DNA of 64,000 nt from Diadophis punctatus similis (GCA_023053685.1 JALIGW010000032.1:4544843-4608842), one strand, 5' to 3'; shown: positions 1-12,759, numbered from the stretch's first letter. Made by a program: numbers and translations. The notes: generated by a model not told the origin, from the sequence alone.

Positions 1-42
1 TATTAACAAGCGATTAACTTATTGTATAATCAGGAAGGATCA

Positions 43-144
43 GAAAGGAGGAGGAGGAAGAGGAGGAGGAGGAGGAGGAGGAGGAGGAGGAGGAGGAGGA
101 GGAGGAGGAGGAGGAGGAGGAGGAGGAGGAGGAGGAGGAGGAGA
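43..144 (+). repeat. (AGG)n trinucleotide array
   Basis: About 100 bases of nearly pure AGG. It belongs to the purine part of the hammerhead-like repeat unit that surrounds it, and similar blocks recur at 347-363 and 468-515. Confidence 0.95.
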
Positions 145-149
145 CGATG

Positions 150-515
150 GTGGTTTTCTTGTAGACGTTTCATTACCAAAATAGGTAACATCATCAATAC
201 TATGTGAGAGGGGTTTGTAGACTGGAGCAGTAGGAAGGGAACTGTGGGTGCTTTCTGAGCTTAGTGATTTTCTTCCAGACGTTTCTTTACCAAATGAGGT
301 AACCTCATCAGTGCTACGAGAGTGTAAGGTTTACAGAGTGGTGGTGGTGGAGGAGGAGGAGGAGAACTGTGGGATCCTTGGTGCTCTCTGAGCTTGGTAG
401 TTTTCTTGCAGATGTTTCATGACCCAACTAGGTTACATCATCATCACTAGAAGGGAGTGGGCTGTGTGGTGAAGAGGAAGAGGAGGAGGAGGAGGAGGAG
501 GAGGAGGAGGAGGAG
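150..515 (-). repeat. Tandem hammerhead-like repeat units (three copies)
   Basis: On the minus strand, three units have the signature CTGATGA-like, TTACC-loop-GGTAA, GAAACGTC. The GTC-equivalents are at 164-166, 278-280 and 411-413, so the period is 114-133 bases. The middle unit (278-312) keeps the entire core CTGATGA and a perfect 5-bp inner helix, with a loop sequence different from other copies. Confidence 0.7.
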
Positions 516-1149
516 CAGTGGTGGGTTCCTACCGGTGCGGTCCACTCTATAGCACCGGTAGCGGCCTGCTGGTGATGTCACAGTACCGGTGCGGTCGGTT
601 GCCGGTGCCGCGCCGCCATTAAAAAATTTTTTTTTAAATTTTTTGTAAAAAATTCTTTTGCGCATGCCCAGAAGCCGAGCTTCCGGTACTGCGCATGCAC
701 TGTCTTCCTACCCCACAGTGAGTCCAAGCAGGGGAGGTTGACTGAGCCAGCACGTGAGATGCTGAAAGAACGGGTGGCAGGAGCTATCTCCATTCCCCTC
801 CCTTCAGCAGTCTGAGAAGCCACGAACGTGCGGTGATGATCCTAGGCATTTTCGCACGTTTGAGGCTTCTTGAGCTGCTGAGGGGAGGGGGAACGGGCGG
901 CAGGAGCTTAGGATCATCAAATGGGGAGAAGCATTCAGGCTGGATGGAGCCTCCTAGAAGAACCGCTGCTGCAGTCTTGCTGCTCCCGCTGCGGGGGGCT
1001 GCGTTGTGGGTGGGCAATGCCCCCCTGCTACTCCGGCCGCTGCCAAGCTCCCGAGGCCATGCCCACCCAGTCACATGGCTGGCAAGCCACACCCACAAAA
1101 TAAGCCACGCCCACAGAGTGGCAGTAAAAAAATTAGGAACCCGCCCCTG
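516..1149. mobile_element. hAT-type non-autonomous DNA transposon
   Basis: Starts CAGTGGTGGGTTCCTACC and ends TTAGGAACCCGCCCCTG, which are inverted repeats. It is flanked by an exact 8-bp target duplication AGGAGGAG (508-515 and 1150-1157) inside the AGG array. It has no transposase frame. A relative lies at 13088-13615. Confidence 0.85.
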
Positions 1150-1154
1150 AGGAG

Positions 1155-1232
1155 GAGGACTGTGGGGTCCTTGGTGCTCTCTGAGCTTGCTAGTTTTCTT
1201 GCAGACGTTTCATGACCAAACTAGGTAACATC
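1155..1232 (-). repeat. Hammerhead-like repeat unit, split from the left array by the hAT-type element
   Basis: Continues the unit of 150-515: purine block, then the reverse of the GAAACGTC and TTACC/GGTCA parts. The CTGATGA core is changed to ACGATGA. Confidence 0.6.
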
Positions 1233-1234
1233 AT

Positions 1235-1490
1235 CGTTAATCAGTTTATTTATTTATTTGTGAGATTTATATACCGCCTCACAGTGCAAGCACTCTCTAA
1301 GCGGTTTACACCAGTAAGCAAGGTATATTTATATTGCCCCCAACAATCTGGGTCCTCATTTTACCTACCTCGGAAGGGTGGAAGGCTGAGTCAACCTTGA
1401 GCCGGTGAGATTTGAACCGCTGACCTGCGGATCACAGTCAGCTAAAGTGGCCTGCAGTACTGCACTCTACCCGCTGCGCCACCTCGGCTT
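1235..1490 (-). repeat. tRNA-derived SINE (type with TTTA tail)
   Basis: Minus-strand copy ending in an A box (GGTGGCGCAGCGG) at the right side and carrying the B-box-like GGTTCAAATCTC. The 3' end is the AT-rich tail at 1240. Related copies at 6745, 7018, 11461, 49573 and 56189. Confidence 0.85.
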
Positions 1491-1499
1491 ATCCCTTTT

Positions 1500-2399
1500 T
1501 TGTGAATTACTGGAACATTTTATTTATTTATTTATTTATTTATTTTATTTTATTTTGTCAAGTACGTGTTGGTAATATACATAGATGTAACATTGTTTAT
1601 ATACATAAGATGGGTTCTGATAAGCGGGAACATTAGGACAGGGACGGTAGGCATGCTGGTGCACTTATGCACGCCCCTTACTGACCTCTTAGGAATCGGG
1701 TGAGATCAACAGTGGACAATCTTAGGGTAAAGTTTAGGGGGTTTGGTGATCTTGCGGGGCGATGGGCAGCAAACAAATTTAATAAAAATAAATAAATGAA
1801 TAAATGTTCTAAAGGAAACAGCGAAGTCACAGGGAGGAAAAGAGCCAACTAAGAAAAAAATATTTGGTGTTTTTTGCACAGTGGAACAAAGGTGAGTGCC
1901 TGGGCTTGCTTTCCTTTCTGTGCAAACAACAAAGGTGTTGTTGAGTTGTGCAGGGATCGTCCTTCTGTTTGTCCTCCACACATTCTGGTCTCGCAGTAAA
2001 GATTTACAAGGGACTTTTGTTCTTTCTGGGAGAACACAGAGAGTTCTTTCTGCCATGTTTTGCAAACTTGTCCACTTGAAGATGGGTGGACTTCAGTTCC
2101 CAGAATTCCCCAGCCAGCTGAGAGTTCTGGGAGTTGAAGTCCGAAGTCCACCCACCTTCAGGCAGACCAGGGTGAGAAACGCTGAATCACAGCCTTCCAC
2201 ATTGACACAATGGGTCACTCGTGTCATAAGGATGGTCGAGGACAATTAAACCCATCTCAGTTTAGTGTTGGCTGTGTGTGCAATCATCATCCATCAGGGT
2301 CATCTTCCCAAGGGGGCAAAAAGGTCAAGTAGCAGCCTGCAGGAGGCTGCACAATCAGTCCTTGCAATGCAAACAACAACAACAACAGGATTTGTGTAG
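1500..2399. other. Intergenic, old repeat debris
   Basis: A (TTTA)n run at 1520-1557, then unassigned AT-rich sequence. At 2080-2165 there is a foldback copy of the family that reads GGACTTCAACTCCCAGAATT in other copies. No coding gene seen. Confidence 0.5.
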
Positions 2400-3128
2400 G
2401 CAACCAGAAAGCAAGACAAGAAGCAATGGATGGAAACTAATCAAGAAGAGAAGCAACCTAGGAGGAATTTCCTGACAATGAGAAAAATAAACCAGTGGAA
2501 CGGCTTGCCACCAGAAGTTGTGGGTGCTTCATCACTGGAGGTTTCTAAGTATAGGGTATAGGGCGGTGATGGCGAACCTTTTTTGGTTCGCAGGCCAAAA
2601 GGGTGTGCGCTCGCGCACGCTAGCACGCACGTACGTACCCACACCCATTCCCCCCACGCATGCGCACATACACACTGCCCCCTGCGCATGCGCACAGGCC
2701 TCACTGAAGCCTGGGAGGGTGAAAAACTGCCCAATGGGCAAACCGGAAGTTTGGAAAAATGGATTTCCGGTTTGCCTGTTGGGCTGTTTTTCGCACTCCG
2801 GGGCTTCAGGAAGCTTCCCTAAAGCCTCCGAAGGGCGAAACGGCCTTCCCCAAGGCGGAAAATTAAACTGCTTAGAGAGTGCTTGCACTGTGAGGCGGTA
2901 TATAAATCTCACAAAATAAATAAATAAATAATAAAATCAGCTGGCTAGCACGTGCGTGCGCACTGAAGCTGACATAAGGCAACGCCTCACGTGCCCTCCG
3001 ATATGGCTCCGCGTGCCACGTGTGGCACGTGTGCCATAGGTTCGCCATCACTGGTATAGGGTCTCCTGTTTGAGCATGGGGTTGGACTAGAAGACCTCCA
3101 AGATCCCTTCCAATTCTGTTATTCTGTT
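2400..3128 (+). mobile_element. CR1 LINE 3' end, interrupted by a hAT-type element
   Basis: CR1 3' sequence (GACAAGAAGCAATGGATGGA onward) runs to about 2563 and resumes at 3054 with GTATAGGGTCTCCTG, ending in the ATTCTGTT tail typical of CR1. Confidence 0.9.
2564..3053. mobile_element. hAT-type element A (GATGGCGAACC termini), copy 1, in CR1
   Basis: Inverted ends CGGTGATGGCGAACC and GGTTCGCCATCACTG, with exact 8-bp duplication GTATAGGG at 2556-2563 and 3054-3061. Interior has alternating CG/CA runs and a SINE 3' fragment at about 2864-2936. Confidence 0.85.
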
Positions 3129-3415
3129 CAGCATGCCCATGTCCAGCATCTTGTCTTTCTGACCCTCACATTCACCCCTGCTGTCTCCATCTTTAATTTT
3201 TCTCCTGTTTGGGATGACAGGATCTACCCAGCAAGGTGAGCGCTGGGAAATTTTAAATTTGCAGAATTTGCAGCATTTAATTCAAAGGAAAGTTGGGTGC
3301 GCCTGGAAATACCAACTTAACTTAATTAAATTGCGAATTTTAAAACGAAAATTCAGTATTGATTAAAAAGGCTGCAGGTCAGCCAATTTTGGCAAGAGGA
3401 GATCTCGGGCCTACC

Positions 3416-3805
3416 TACAGGTAGTCCTCGAGGTACGACCACAATTGAGTCCAAAATTTCTGTTGCTGAGCGAGACAGTGGTGAGTTTTGCCCCATTTTA
3501 TGACCTTCCTTGCTGCAGTTGTTAAGTGAATCATCACAGTTGTTAAGCTAGTCACCCGGTTGCTAAGCGAATCTGGCTTCCCCGTTCACTTTGCTTGTCA
3601 GAAGGTCCGAAATCACGTGACCCCCTGGACACTGCAACCGTCATAAGTCCATGCCAGTTGCCAAGCCTCTGAATTTTGATCACATGACCAGGGGAATGCT
3701 GCAACGGTCGTAAGTGTGAAAACCGGTCATAAGTCGCCTTTTTCAGTGCCGTTGTAACTTCGAACAGTCACTAAGCGAATTATTATAAGTCAAGGACTAC
3801 CTGTA
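3416..3805. mobile_element. TIR family T (ends CAGGTAGTCCTCGACTTAC), full copy
   Basis: About 390 bp with inverted ends TACAGGTAGTCC and GGACTACCTGTA. The outer TA fits a Tc1/mariner-pogo type duplication. No coding capacity. It is the commonest element in the window. Confidence 0.85.
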
Positions 3806-4319
3806 TATGATTCTTAGCTCGGCTCTTGGTTTTTTACAACTTTTTTTTCTTTTGCAAAATATTTTCCAGTTGACTCATTCCAAGCACATGCTCAGCCGTC
3901 ACATTGCGCATCCTGCCGGCTCTGATAGGCGCGCCAGAGGCCTTTCGCCCACGTTTTTTGTGGGAGGAAAGATAAAACGAACATATTTGTCTCCCCTCAC
4001 AAACGTGTTTCACAAAGGCCTCCTGAAGACACGGAACACAACGGAGTGTTAACAGCCGATCTCAGCAGGCGGATTACTTTCTATGGGGAAGTTGAAGGAG
4101 GAGGGTAGGGGACCAGCGGCTTCCGTGGCAGGAAGTAGGGGGAGGTCAAAAAAGGCAAGAGGGTGGCCCCTGCAGATACCTGGGCCCGAAGTCTGGTTAT
4201 GGCTCAACTCCGTCCCAGCTGGGTTTCCCAGGCCACACAATGGTAGCTGCCTGGTTTTGAGTTCCATGGCTACATTCAGACATGCTGCGATCTATCTAGC
4301 TTTATCTTCTGTCTTTTTG

Positions 4320-4435
4320 TTCATCTGTCTGCCTGCCTGCCTACCTACCTACCTATTACCTACCTATCTCATCTACCTGCCTGCCTCTGTGTGTGTGTGT
4401 GTGTCTGTCTGTCTATCATGTATAAATAATATATC

Positions 4436-4516
<81 letters not shown>

Positions 4517-5113
4517 GCTAGCTAGCTAGCTAGCTAGCTAGCTATCTATCTATCTATCTATCTAGCTAGCTAGCTAGCTAGCTAGCTAGCTAGCTAGCTA
4601 GCTACCTACATCTGTCTGTCTGTCTGTCTGTCTACCATGTTTTCCCGAAAATAAGACCCTGTCTTATATTCTTTTGAACCCTGAAATAAGCGCTTGGCCT
4701 TATTGCCATGCACTCAAAAGCCCGATTGGGCTTATTATCAGGGAATGTCTTATTTTGGGGAAAACAGGGTACCTACCTACCTCATCTGCCTGCCTGCCTG
4801 TCTGTCTATCTACTTACCTACTGTATCTTCCTTTCTTTCATCTGTCTCTCTCGCTCTGTCTCTCTCGCTCTCTATATATAAATATATATCTACCTGTCTA
4901 TCAACTGTCTATCTTTAATCTATCTACATATTTACATATCACCTATTTATCTATATACCTCACACACACCCTCCCTCCCTCCCTCCCTCCCTATCTATAT
5001 CTATTTATCCATCCATCCATCCATCCATCCATCCATCCATCCATCCATCCATCCATCCATCCATCTATCTATCTATCTATCTTTCTTATCCATCCATCCA
5101 TCTCTACCTTTCC
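4320..5113 (+). repeat. Compound tetranucleotide array (CTAT, TAGC, CATC)
   Basis: Long runs of TATC, AGCT-type TAGC and CCAT repeats, broken by a small TIR element at 4636-4772. Open frames here are low-complexity only. Confidence 0.95.
4636..4772. mobile_element. Short TIR element (TTTTCCCGAAAATAAGAC ends)
   Basis: About 137 bp with inverted ends ACCATGTTTTCCC and GGGAAAACAGGGT, inserted in the tetranucleotide array. A second copy is at 58297-58435. Confidence 0.75.
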
Positions 5114-5119
5114 TTCTCT

Positions 5120-6160
5120 CTGTCTGTCAACTCCCTCTATTTGGGACTATTTGGGTCAGATCCAGAGTTCCCAATGAATGTTTGGCGTCCTCCCTGCACG
5201 TGGGAAGTGGGAAGGGCGGCTGAAAGAGCCTTTGTCCTGGGCTGCCTTCCTTTCCAAGAGGCTTCTCTTGTGTTCCTGCCCTTTCCTAGCTCCTAGCCTC
5301 CTTCAGATGCAACAAACATTTTTTTAAAAAAATAAGATTTTTCAGCTTGTTAGGAGTGCAGGAGAGCCACCGCTATGCAAAGGACGCCTGGATGGGGAAT
5401 GCAGCTTTTTCCTAAACCCCAAATGAATTTGCTTACAAGAATTTGGAGTTTCAATGCTTTTTGTGTGTGACACCTGCGTGGTTTATTTTCTGCCTCCAAG
5501 GGTTTTCCTGACCTGGCACCCTTTTCTCTGAAACAGGAGCGCAGCTGCCCTTCATCTGCCCTTCGTTGTAGCTTTTGTTCTGCTTCCTGGCGCCCGGGCA
5601 CGATTGGAGGCAGCCCTATGATGCCTTTCTCAGTGTTTCTAGTCGCTTGCGCATCCCATTTCCGGCAAAAAACACCCATTTGGGAAACTGGACTCGTTTA
5701 ATGATCGCAGCATTTGCTTAATGACCACCATAAAACAGTTCACGAAATCGCGCATGGTCCCATGGTGACACGCTTAATGACCGCCACGACTTAATGACTG
5801 TAATTCTGGGCTCAATTATGGTTATAAGTCGAGAACCCCCAGCTGGCTGGGAGTTGAAGTCCAAGTATCTTAAAATTGCTGAAGGTGAGAAACACCGAGT
5901 TAAATCATTTGATGTTTTCAGCAACCGTGAATGTTTTCCGGAAGGAATTCCTGCCTTCATCCTAAACGTTCAAAAACTGTCAAAAAAAAAAGTCACAATG
6001 ATTTTAAAATTGACTGAATTAGCAGAAATGGTGAAACTAACTGTCTTGATTAGGGATAATGGACTAGACAGCTTTATAAGCAACTGGAAACCGTTTGTGG
6101 ACTTTCTACCTGTGAAAAACAGGAACAGATGGTTAACAGAGGGATTTGAAGATTAGTGTA
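5120..6160. other. Intergenic sequence without recognised gene
   Basis: Mostly unique sequence with TIR family T fragments at about 5690-5840 and a short foldback-family piece at 5840-5900. Possible short frames have no recognisable homology. Confidence 0.4.
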
Positions 6161-6161
6161 A

Positions 6162-6562
6162 TACCGATAGTTCTCGACTTACAACAGCTCATTTAGTGAC
6201 CGTTCAAAGTTACAACATGATTGGGGGGGAAAGTGACTTATGACCATTTTTCACAGTTACGACCTTTCCAGCATCTCCATGATCACGTGATCAAAATTCA
6301 GATGCTTGGCAATTGACTCGTATTTATGACGATTGGAGTGTCCCGGGGTCACGTGATCCCCTTCTGCGACCGTCTGACAAGCAAAGTCAATGGGGAAAGC
6401 CAGATTCACTTAACAACCGTGTTACTAACTTAACGATTGCAGCGATTCCCTTAACAATGGCAAGGAAGGTCATAAAATGGAGCAAAACTCACTTAGCAAA
6501 TGTCTCACTTAGCAACAGAAATTTTGGGCTCAATTGAGGTCGTAAGTTAAGGACTACCTGTA
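6162..6562. mobile_element. TIR family T, full copy
   Basis: About 400 bp, opposite orientation to the copy at 3416, ending GGACTACCTGTA. Confidence 0.85.
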
Positions 6563-6739
6563 TTTGGGCTAACATGTTGACTTGGTTTTTTGGTCACTTT
6601 TTATATAGATATTAGATGTTGGGCTGATTTGATTATTAGATAGAGACTTCCTCATCTGAAATATTTGTTCATGTACTATATTTTTCTTTTTAATTAAGGA
6701 TGAGAAAGTTTATAACTATTTGCAGACCCATTAGGTATA

Positions 6740-7295
6740 GAAGGGGAGGCAGGTACTGCAGGCCACATTAGCTGACACTGATCTGCAGGTCAGCGGTTCA
6801 AATCTCACCGGCTCAAGGTTGACTCAGCCTTCCATCCTTCCAAGATAGGTAAAATGAGGACGCAGATTGTTGGGGGCAATGTAAATATATACATTGCTTA
6901 CTGGTGTAAACCGCTTAGAGAGTGCTTGCACTGTGAGGCGGTATATAAATGTCACTAATAAATAAATAATAAATAATTAAAAATGCAGGTTTTTTTCTTT
7001 ATTTTCTTTTCAGTATTTATTTATTTTATTTATTAGTGAGATTTATATACCGCTTCACAGTGCAAGCACTCTCTAAGTGGTTTATACCAGTAAGCAATGT
7101 ATATTTATATTGCCCCCAACAATCTGGGTCCTCATTTTACCTACCTCGGAAGGATGGAAGGCTGAGTCAACCTTGAGCCGGTGAGATTTGAACCGGGGGG
7201 CAGTAGTACTCCCAATACGCCTGCAAGGAACTGCGGATCACAGTCAGCTAAAGTGGCCTGCAGTACTGCACTCTAACCGCTGCGCCACCTCGGCT
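6740..7295. repeat. Two tRNA-SINE copies in inverted orientation
   Basis: Plus copy at about 6745-6975 and minus copy at 7018-7295, tail to tail through AT-rich tails. Each has the GGTTCAAATCTC box and the TGAGGCGGTATATAAAT 3' part (reversed in the second). Confidence 0.85.
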
Positions 7296-7869
7296 CTTTT
7301 TCCAGCCAAGTGGCTGTTTTCTATATTTAATGTTGGACTAATTTGATATTTTGGTTTTGGTTTTTTTCCCCGTTTTCGTACACCAAGTTTTTCCTTTTTT
7401 GTTGTTACTGTTGGATGTATGTTTTTTCCTGTGTTGTACTTTATTTCTTTTGATATAACATAATAAATATTTTTTTAAAACAAAAATAGTCACAATGACA
7501 ACGGCAGGGGGGCCATTTGAAGCTCTTCCTCCTTTTCACGAGACCCGCAAAGAATGACATTGTGCATTAGTCAGGCAGTGGTGCTTGTTGCCAAAACTTG
7601 TGATTAAGAACTTGGAAAGGGCCTCGTGTCAAATCAGGAGGCTTAATAAGACTAATACCACCAGGCGTGCGTTTCTCAATATTTGGCTCGGGGATCAGAG
7701 GAAATCATGGCCAGGAATTCTGAGACTAATAAACAGAAGCAACTGGGTTTTTCAAAGCAACACGATTTGTTGTTAGTTGTTCAATCACTTCTGACTTCAT
7801 AGATTGTCGATAATCCCATTTTGAGTGTCTTCGGAGCTCCTGCGTGTCTCTTCAGCAATAGCATCTAAC

Positions 7870-8168
7870 TATAGGTAGTCCTTGACTTACAACCACCACG
7901 GAGCCCAAAATCTCTGTCGTTAAGTGAGACAAGCATTAAGGGAGTTTTGCCCCATTTTACGACCTTCCTTGCTACAGTTGTTCATTGAAGCACCCGCCGT
8001 TGTTAAGTGAGTGACAAGGTTGTTCAGTGAATCCGGCTTCCCCACTGATTTTGCTTGTCAGAAGGTCGCAAAAGGGGATCACGTGACCCCCCTCGGGACG
8101 CTGCAACCGTCGTAAGTATGAGTGACTCGCCAAGCGCCTGAATTTTGATCATGTGACCAGGGGGATGG
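7870..8168. mobile_element. TIR family T, 3' truncated
   Basis: Starts ATAGGTAGTCCTTGACTTAC but stops where CR1 sequence begins. Confidence 0.7.
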
Positions 8169-8340
8169 ATGCTTGCCTTCAGAAATCGTGGGCACTTCAT
8201 CACTGCAGGTTTTTAAGAAGAGACTAGACAGTCATTTATCTCGACAGCCATTTGTCTGAAATGGCATAGATTCTCCTGCTTGAGCAGGGGGCTGGACTAG
8301 AAGACCTCCAAGCTCCCTTTCAGCTTCTATTCTGTTCCGT
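8168..8340 (+). mobile_element. CR1 LINE 3' end
   Basis: AGAAATCGTGGGCACTTCAT through GGACTAGAAGACCTCCAAG to its ATTCTGTT-type tail. The tail passes straight into the pentanucleotide array. Confidence 0.85.
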
Positions 8341-9745
8341 TCCATTCTTCCATTCCATTCCATTCCATTCCATTCCATTCCATTCCATTTTCTATTCTAT
8401 TCTATTCTATTCCATTCCATTCCATTCCATTCCATTCCATTTTCTATTCTATTCCATTCCATTCCATTCCATTCCATTCCATTCCATTCCATTCCATTCC
8501 ATTCCATTTTCTATTCTATTCCATTCCATTCCATTCCATTTTCTATTCTATTCCATTCCATTCCATTCCATTCCATTCCATTTTCTATTCTATTCCATTC
8601 CATTCCATTCCATTCCATTCCATTCCATTCTTCTATTCTGTTCTGTTCTGTTCTCTGTTCTGTTCCGTTCCGTTCCGTTCCGTTCCGTTCCGTTCCATTC
8701 CGTTCCATTCCATTCCATTCCATTATTCTATTCTATTCTATTCTATTCTATTCTATTCTATTCTATTCTATTCTATTCTATTCTATTCTATTCTATTCCA
8801 TTCCATTCCATTCCATTCCATTCCATTCCTCTATTCTATTCTATTCTATTCTATTCTATTCTATTCTATTCTATTCTATTCTATTCTATTCTATTCTATT
8901 CCATTCCATTATTCTATATTCTATTCTATTCTATTCTATTCTATTCTATTCTATTCCATTCCATTCCATTCCATTCCATTCCATTCCATTCTTCTATTCT
9001 ATTCTATTCTATTCTATTCTATTCTATTCTATTCTATTCTATTCTATTCCATTCCATTCCATTCCATTCCATTCCATTCCATTCCATTCTTCTATTCTAT
9101 TCTATTCTATTCTATTCTATTCTATTCTATTCCATTCCATTCCATTCCATTCCATTCCATTCCATTCCATTCTTCTATTCTATTCTATTCTATTCTATTC
9201 TATTCTATTCTATTCTATTCTATTCTATTCTATTCTATTCTATTCCATTCCATTCCATTCCATTCCTCTATTCTATTCTATTCTATTCTATTCTATTCTA
9301 TTCTATTCTATTCTATTCTATTCTATTCTATTCTATTCTATTCTATTCTATTCCATTCCATTCCATTCCATTCCATTCCATTCCATTCCATTCCATTATT
9401 CTATTCTGTTCCGTTCCGTTCCGTTCTTATTCTATTCTATTCTATTCTATTCTATTCTATTCTATTCTATTCTATTCTATTCCATTCCATTCCATTCCAT
9501 TCCATTCCATTCCATTCCATTATTCTATTCTGTTCCGTTCCGTTCCGTTCTTATTCTATTCTATTCTATTCTATTCTATTCTATTCTATTCTATTCTATT
9601 CTATTCTATTCTATTCTATTCTATTCTATTCTATTCTATTCTATTCCATTCCATTCCATTCCATTCCATTCCGAATCCTATCCTATCCTATTTTCTTTTC
9701 TATTCTATTCCATATTCTATTCTATGCTATGCCATATTTCTTTTC
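8335..9745 (+). repeat. 1.4 kb pentanucleotide array (TTCCA/TTCTA, with TTCCG blocks)
   Basis: Alternating blocks of TTCCA and TTCTA, with TTCCG and TTCTG runs. Higher-order blocks repeat, for example near-identical segments at about 9355-9425 and 9475-9545. Confidence 0.97.
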
Positions 9746-9840
9746 TATTCTTTATAGGATCTCCTGCCTGAGCAGGGGTGGGGGATTGGACAAGAAGACC
9801 TCCGAGGTCCCTTCCAACTCTGCTATTCTATTATTCTATT
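9746..9840 (+). mobile_element. CR1 LINE 3' end remnant on the far side of the array
   Basis: TAGGATCTCCTGCCTGAGCA through GGTCCCTTCCAACTCTGCTA and another ATTCTATT tail. Confidence 0.8.
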
Positions 9841-9859
9841 AATTGATGAGATCGCAGTT

Positions 9860-10140
9860 AATTGCAGTTTTTCAGAGGTGACACCTTTGGAACAATCACC
9901 CAGAGCTCTTCTTCGCCATCAGTCCAGGCCTGGCTTCCAAGCATTTATGCCTCTGCTTAATGCCAGCAGAACTCTCCCCCGTGTATGTCTGGTTCTTGTA
10001 TGGTTGTTTTTTTATACTGCAATTTTTAATTTTTATATTATGTTTTTAATTTTGTTTATTGGTGATTCTTGTATTTTCCTGTGCTGTACGCCGCCCTGAG
10101 TCCCTCGGGAGTAAATTTAGTTGGCAAAATCTCTTCTTTT
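9860..10140. repeat. Probable LINE/SINE 3' end
   Basis: AT-rich sequence ending TGTACGCCGCCCTGAGTCCC, a typical squamate retroposon 3' motif. A 73-codon open frame across it is not convincing. Confidence 0.4.
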
Positions 10141-10284
10141 GTGGTGGCTGATCTCTTCTAATGCTATGCTAATTCCTTGGAAGCAGCCCAAAATTAAGCT
10201 GCTTTATTTAGTCCATCTTGGCAGGACCTGTGAAAAATTATGTGTTTGTCTTCATCTGCTGGATTTAACCTAAAGCAGTGTTTC

Positions 10285-10495
10285 AAAATCTCAGCAACTT
10301 TAAGGAGGATGGACTTCAATTCCCAGAATCCCTCAGCCAGCATGTATTAAGATGGGTGGACTTCAATTCCCAGAATTCCCCAACCTTTTAAGATGGGTGG
10401 ACTTTGACTCCCAGAATCCCCCAGTCAGCATGTATTAAGATGGGTGGACTTCGACTCCCAGAATCCCCCAGCCAGCAAAGTTCTCCCATCTTAAA
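10285..10495. repeat. Tandem foldback-family units
   Basis: Four head-to-tail units of about 50-60 bases, each with AAGATGGGTGGACTTC and CCCAGAATCCCCCAGCCAGC-like parts. Confidence 0.75.
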
Positions 10496-10614
10496 ATGAG
10501 TTTGGGAAAACCTATATATAATATAGACTAAGTGGCTGAAATTATTATCATTATCATCATTATTATATTAAATTCATTTGCCACCTAATTTGGTGATTTA
10601 CAGGAAGACAAACC

Positions 10615-10982
10615 ACAGTAAAATGTTCAGGATTTCTGTCGCTAAGCAAGGGAGTTATTAAATGCGCCCAGTTTTACGACCTTTTTTTCCAGGATTGTTA
10701 AGTGAATCACTGCAATTCGGTGAATCACACGGTCGTTAAGTTAATCTGGCTTTCCCCATTGACTTCGCTTGTTGGAAGCCAATTGGGAAGGTCACAATGG
10801 GTGATCACATGACCCAGGGACAGTGCAACTGTCACAAGTACCTGCCAGTTTCCAAGTGCCCAAATTCTGAGCATGTGACCCTGACAGTTGTAAGTGTGAG
10901 GACATGTTGTAAGATACTTTTTTCAATGTTGACGTAACTGCGGTCGCTTAAACAAATGGTTGCAAGTCAAGGATTACCTGTA
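10615..10982. mobile_element. TIR family T copy, left end eroded
   Basis: Typical interior with clear right end AAGGATTACCTGTA. Confidence 0.75.
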
Positions 10983-11110
10983 AACAAACTGACTTTGTTC
11001 GGAAGACTGCATCACCCACATTCTAGCCAAGATGATGTCAGAAGAATAATTTGGGGTTCCAAATAAATCAAAATGATATCCAGACAGCTGTGAGAAAAGG
11101 AGATTTAGTC

Positions 11111-11829
<719 letters not shown>

Positions 11830-11830
<1 letters not shown>

Positions 11831-12610
11831 ACCAATGTTCCCTCTAACGTTAGAAAACGCCACGCGGCAGTTGGAAACTGCTGCGCTGCGTTTTCTTATC
11901 ACATGCGCAGCTGCGCTCGCCCCACCTCCAGCTGCCTACCATCCTGGGGGATTATTAGTTCTCCTCCTCAGCCACGCCGGGGGGCCCGTTCCCCTTCGCC
12001 TTTCGACGTCACCAGGCCACACAAAGGCGGGAGGCGGCGCTGACATGCTTTCCCGAGTCCCATGCGGGTCCTCCGGAGCGGGGGCGGCAACCGCCTTTCT
12101 CGTCTCTGGGATCCCCCCGGCAGCTGTCTCAGAGGCGCAGCTGTCCATCATGGCAAAGCCAGAACCGCCTTGCGCACGCGAAAACTGAGTACGGGATGGG
12201 GGGGTCACGATGACAGATGCCCCCTCGTCCCAACCTCCTGCGCTGCGCTCTGCCCCGCCTTTATATTCGCCCACGCTCAACCCCTGCTGTCGGCAGCAAA
12301 AGCACATGGCCGGTCCTACTGGTTGCTATAGCGATGCCTCCTTGCCACAGGCAATGTTCCCTCTAACATTAGAAACCGCCACGCGGCAGTTGGAAACTGC
12401 TGTGCGGCGTTTTCTTATCACGTGCGCGGGGGTGGGGGAAGGCAAAAACGCCCCCATTTTTGCAGAAAACGGCCCGGTTTTTTGCAAAAATGGGACGCAG
12501 GGGCGGGACTTCGGGAGGCCAAAAATGGCTGTATTCGGTGTATAAGACGCACCGACATTTCCACCCTCTTTTGGGGGGCAAAAGGGTGCGTCTTATACTC
12601 CGAAAAATAC
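11830..12610. other. GC-rich repeat region with two related blocks
   Basis: The block AATGTTCCCTCTAACGTTAG at 11833 recurs at 12354, suggesting a duplicated or nested element. At 12533-12612 a short TIR element has ends TGTATTCGGTGTATAAGACG and GTCTTATACTCCGAAAAATA. Open frames here are not supported. Confidence 0.45.
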
Positions 12611-12759
12611 GGTAAGTTTTGTGTGTTTGCTTGTGTGTGGTTACAATTTGAAATAAGTGTTTAATTAATTCTTATCTTTGCTGTAAGTTTAAAGGATTTC
12701 AGAGGCTGCTAATCAATAATTTTGTTGGAGACCTGGGCTAGTTAACTTATGATTTCCTA

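Noticed and set aside
22..207. Arginine-rich open frame over the AGG array
   Set aside because: Pure simple-repeat translation; no gene signals.
4083..5177. Long Ser/Tyr/Ile/Leu and Pro/Ser/Ile/His frames at 4083-5177 (also 26843-27796)
   Set aside because: They are translations of tetranucleotide arrays and are broken by inserted elements.
7585..7776. 63-codon frame
   Set aside because: Short, no homology recognised, among repeats.
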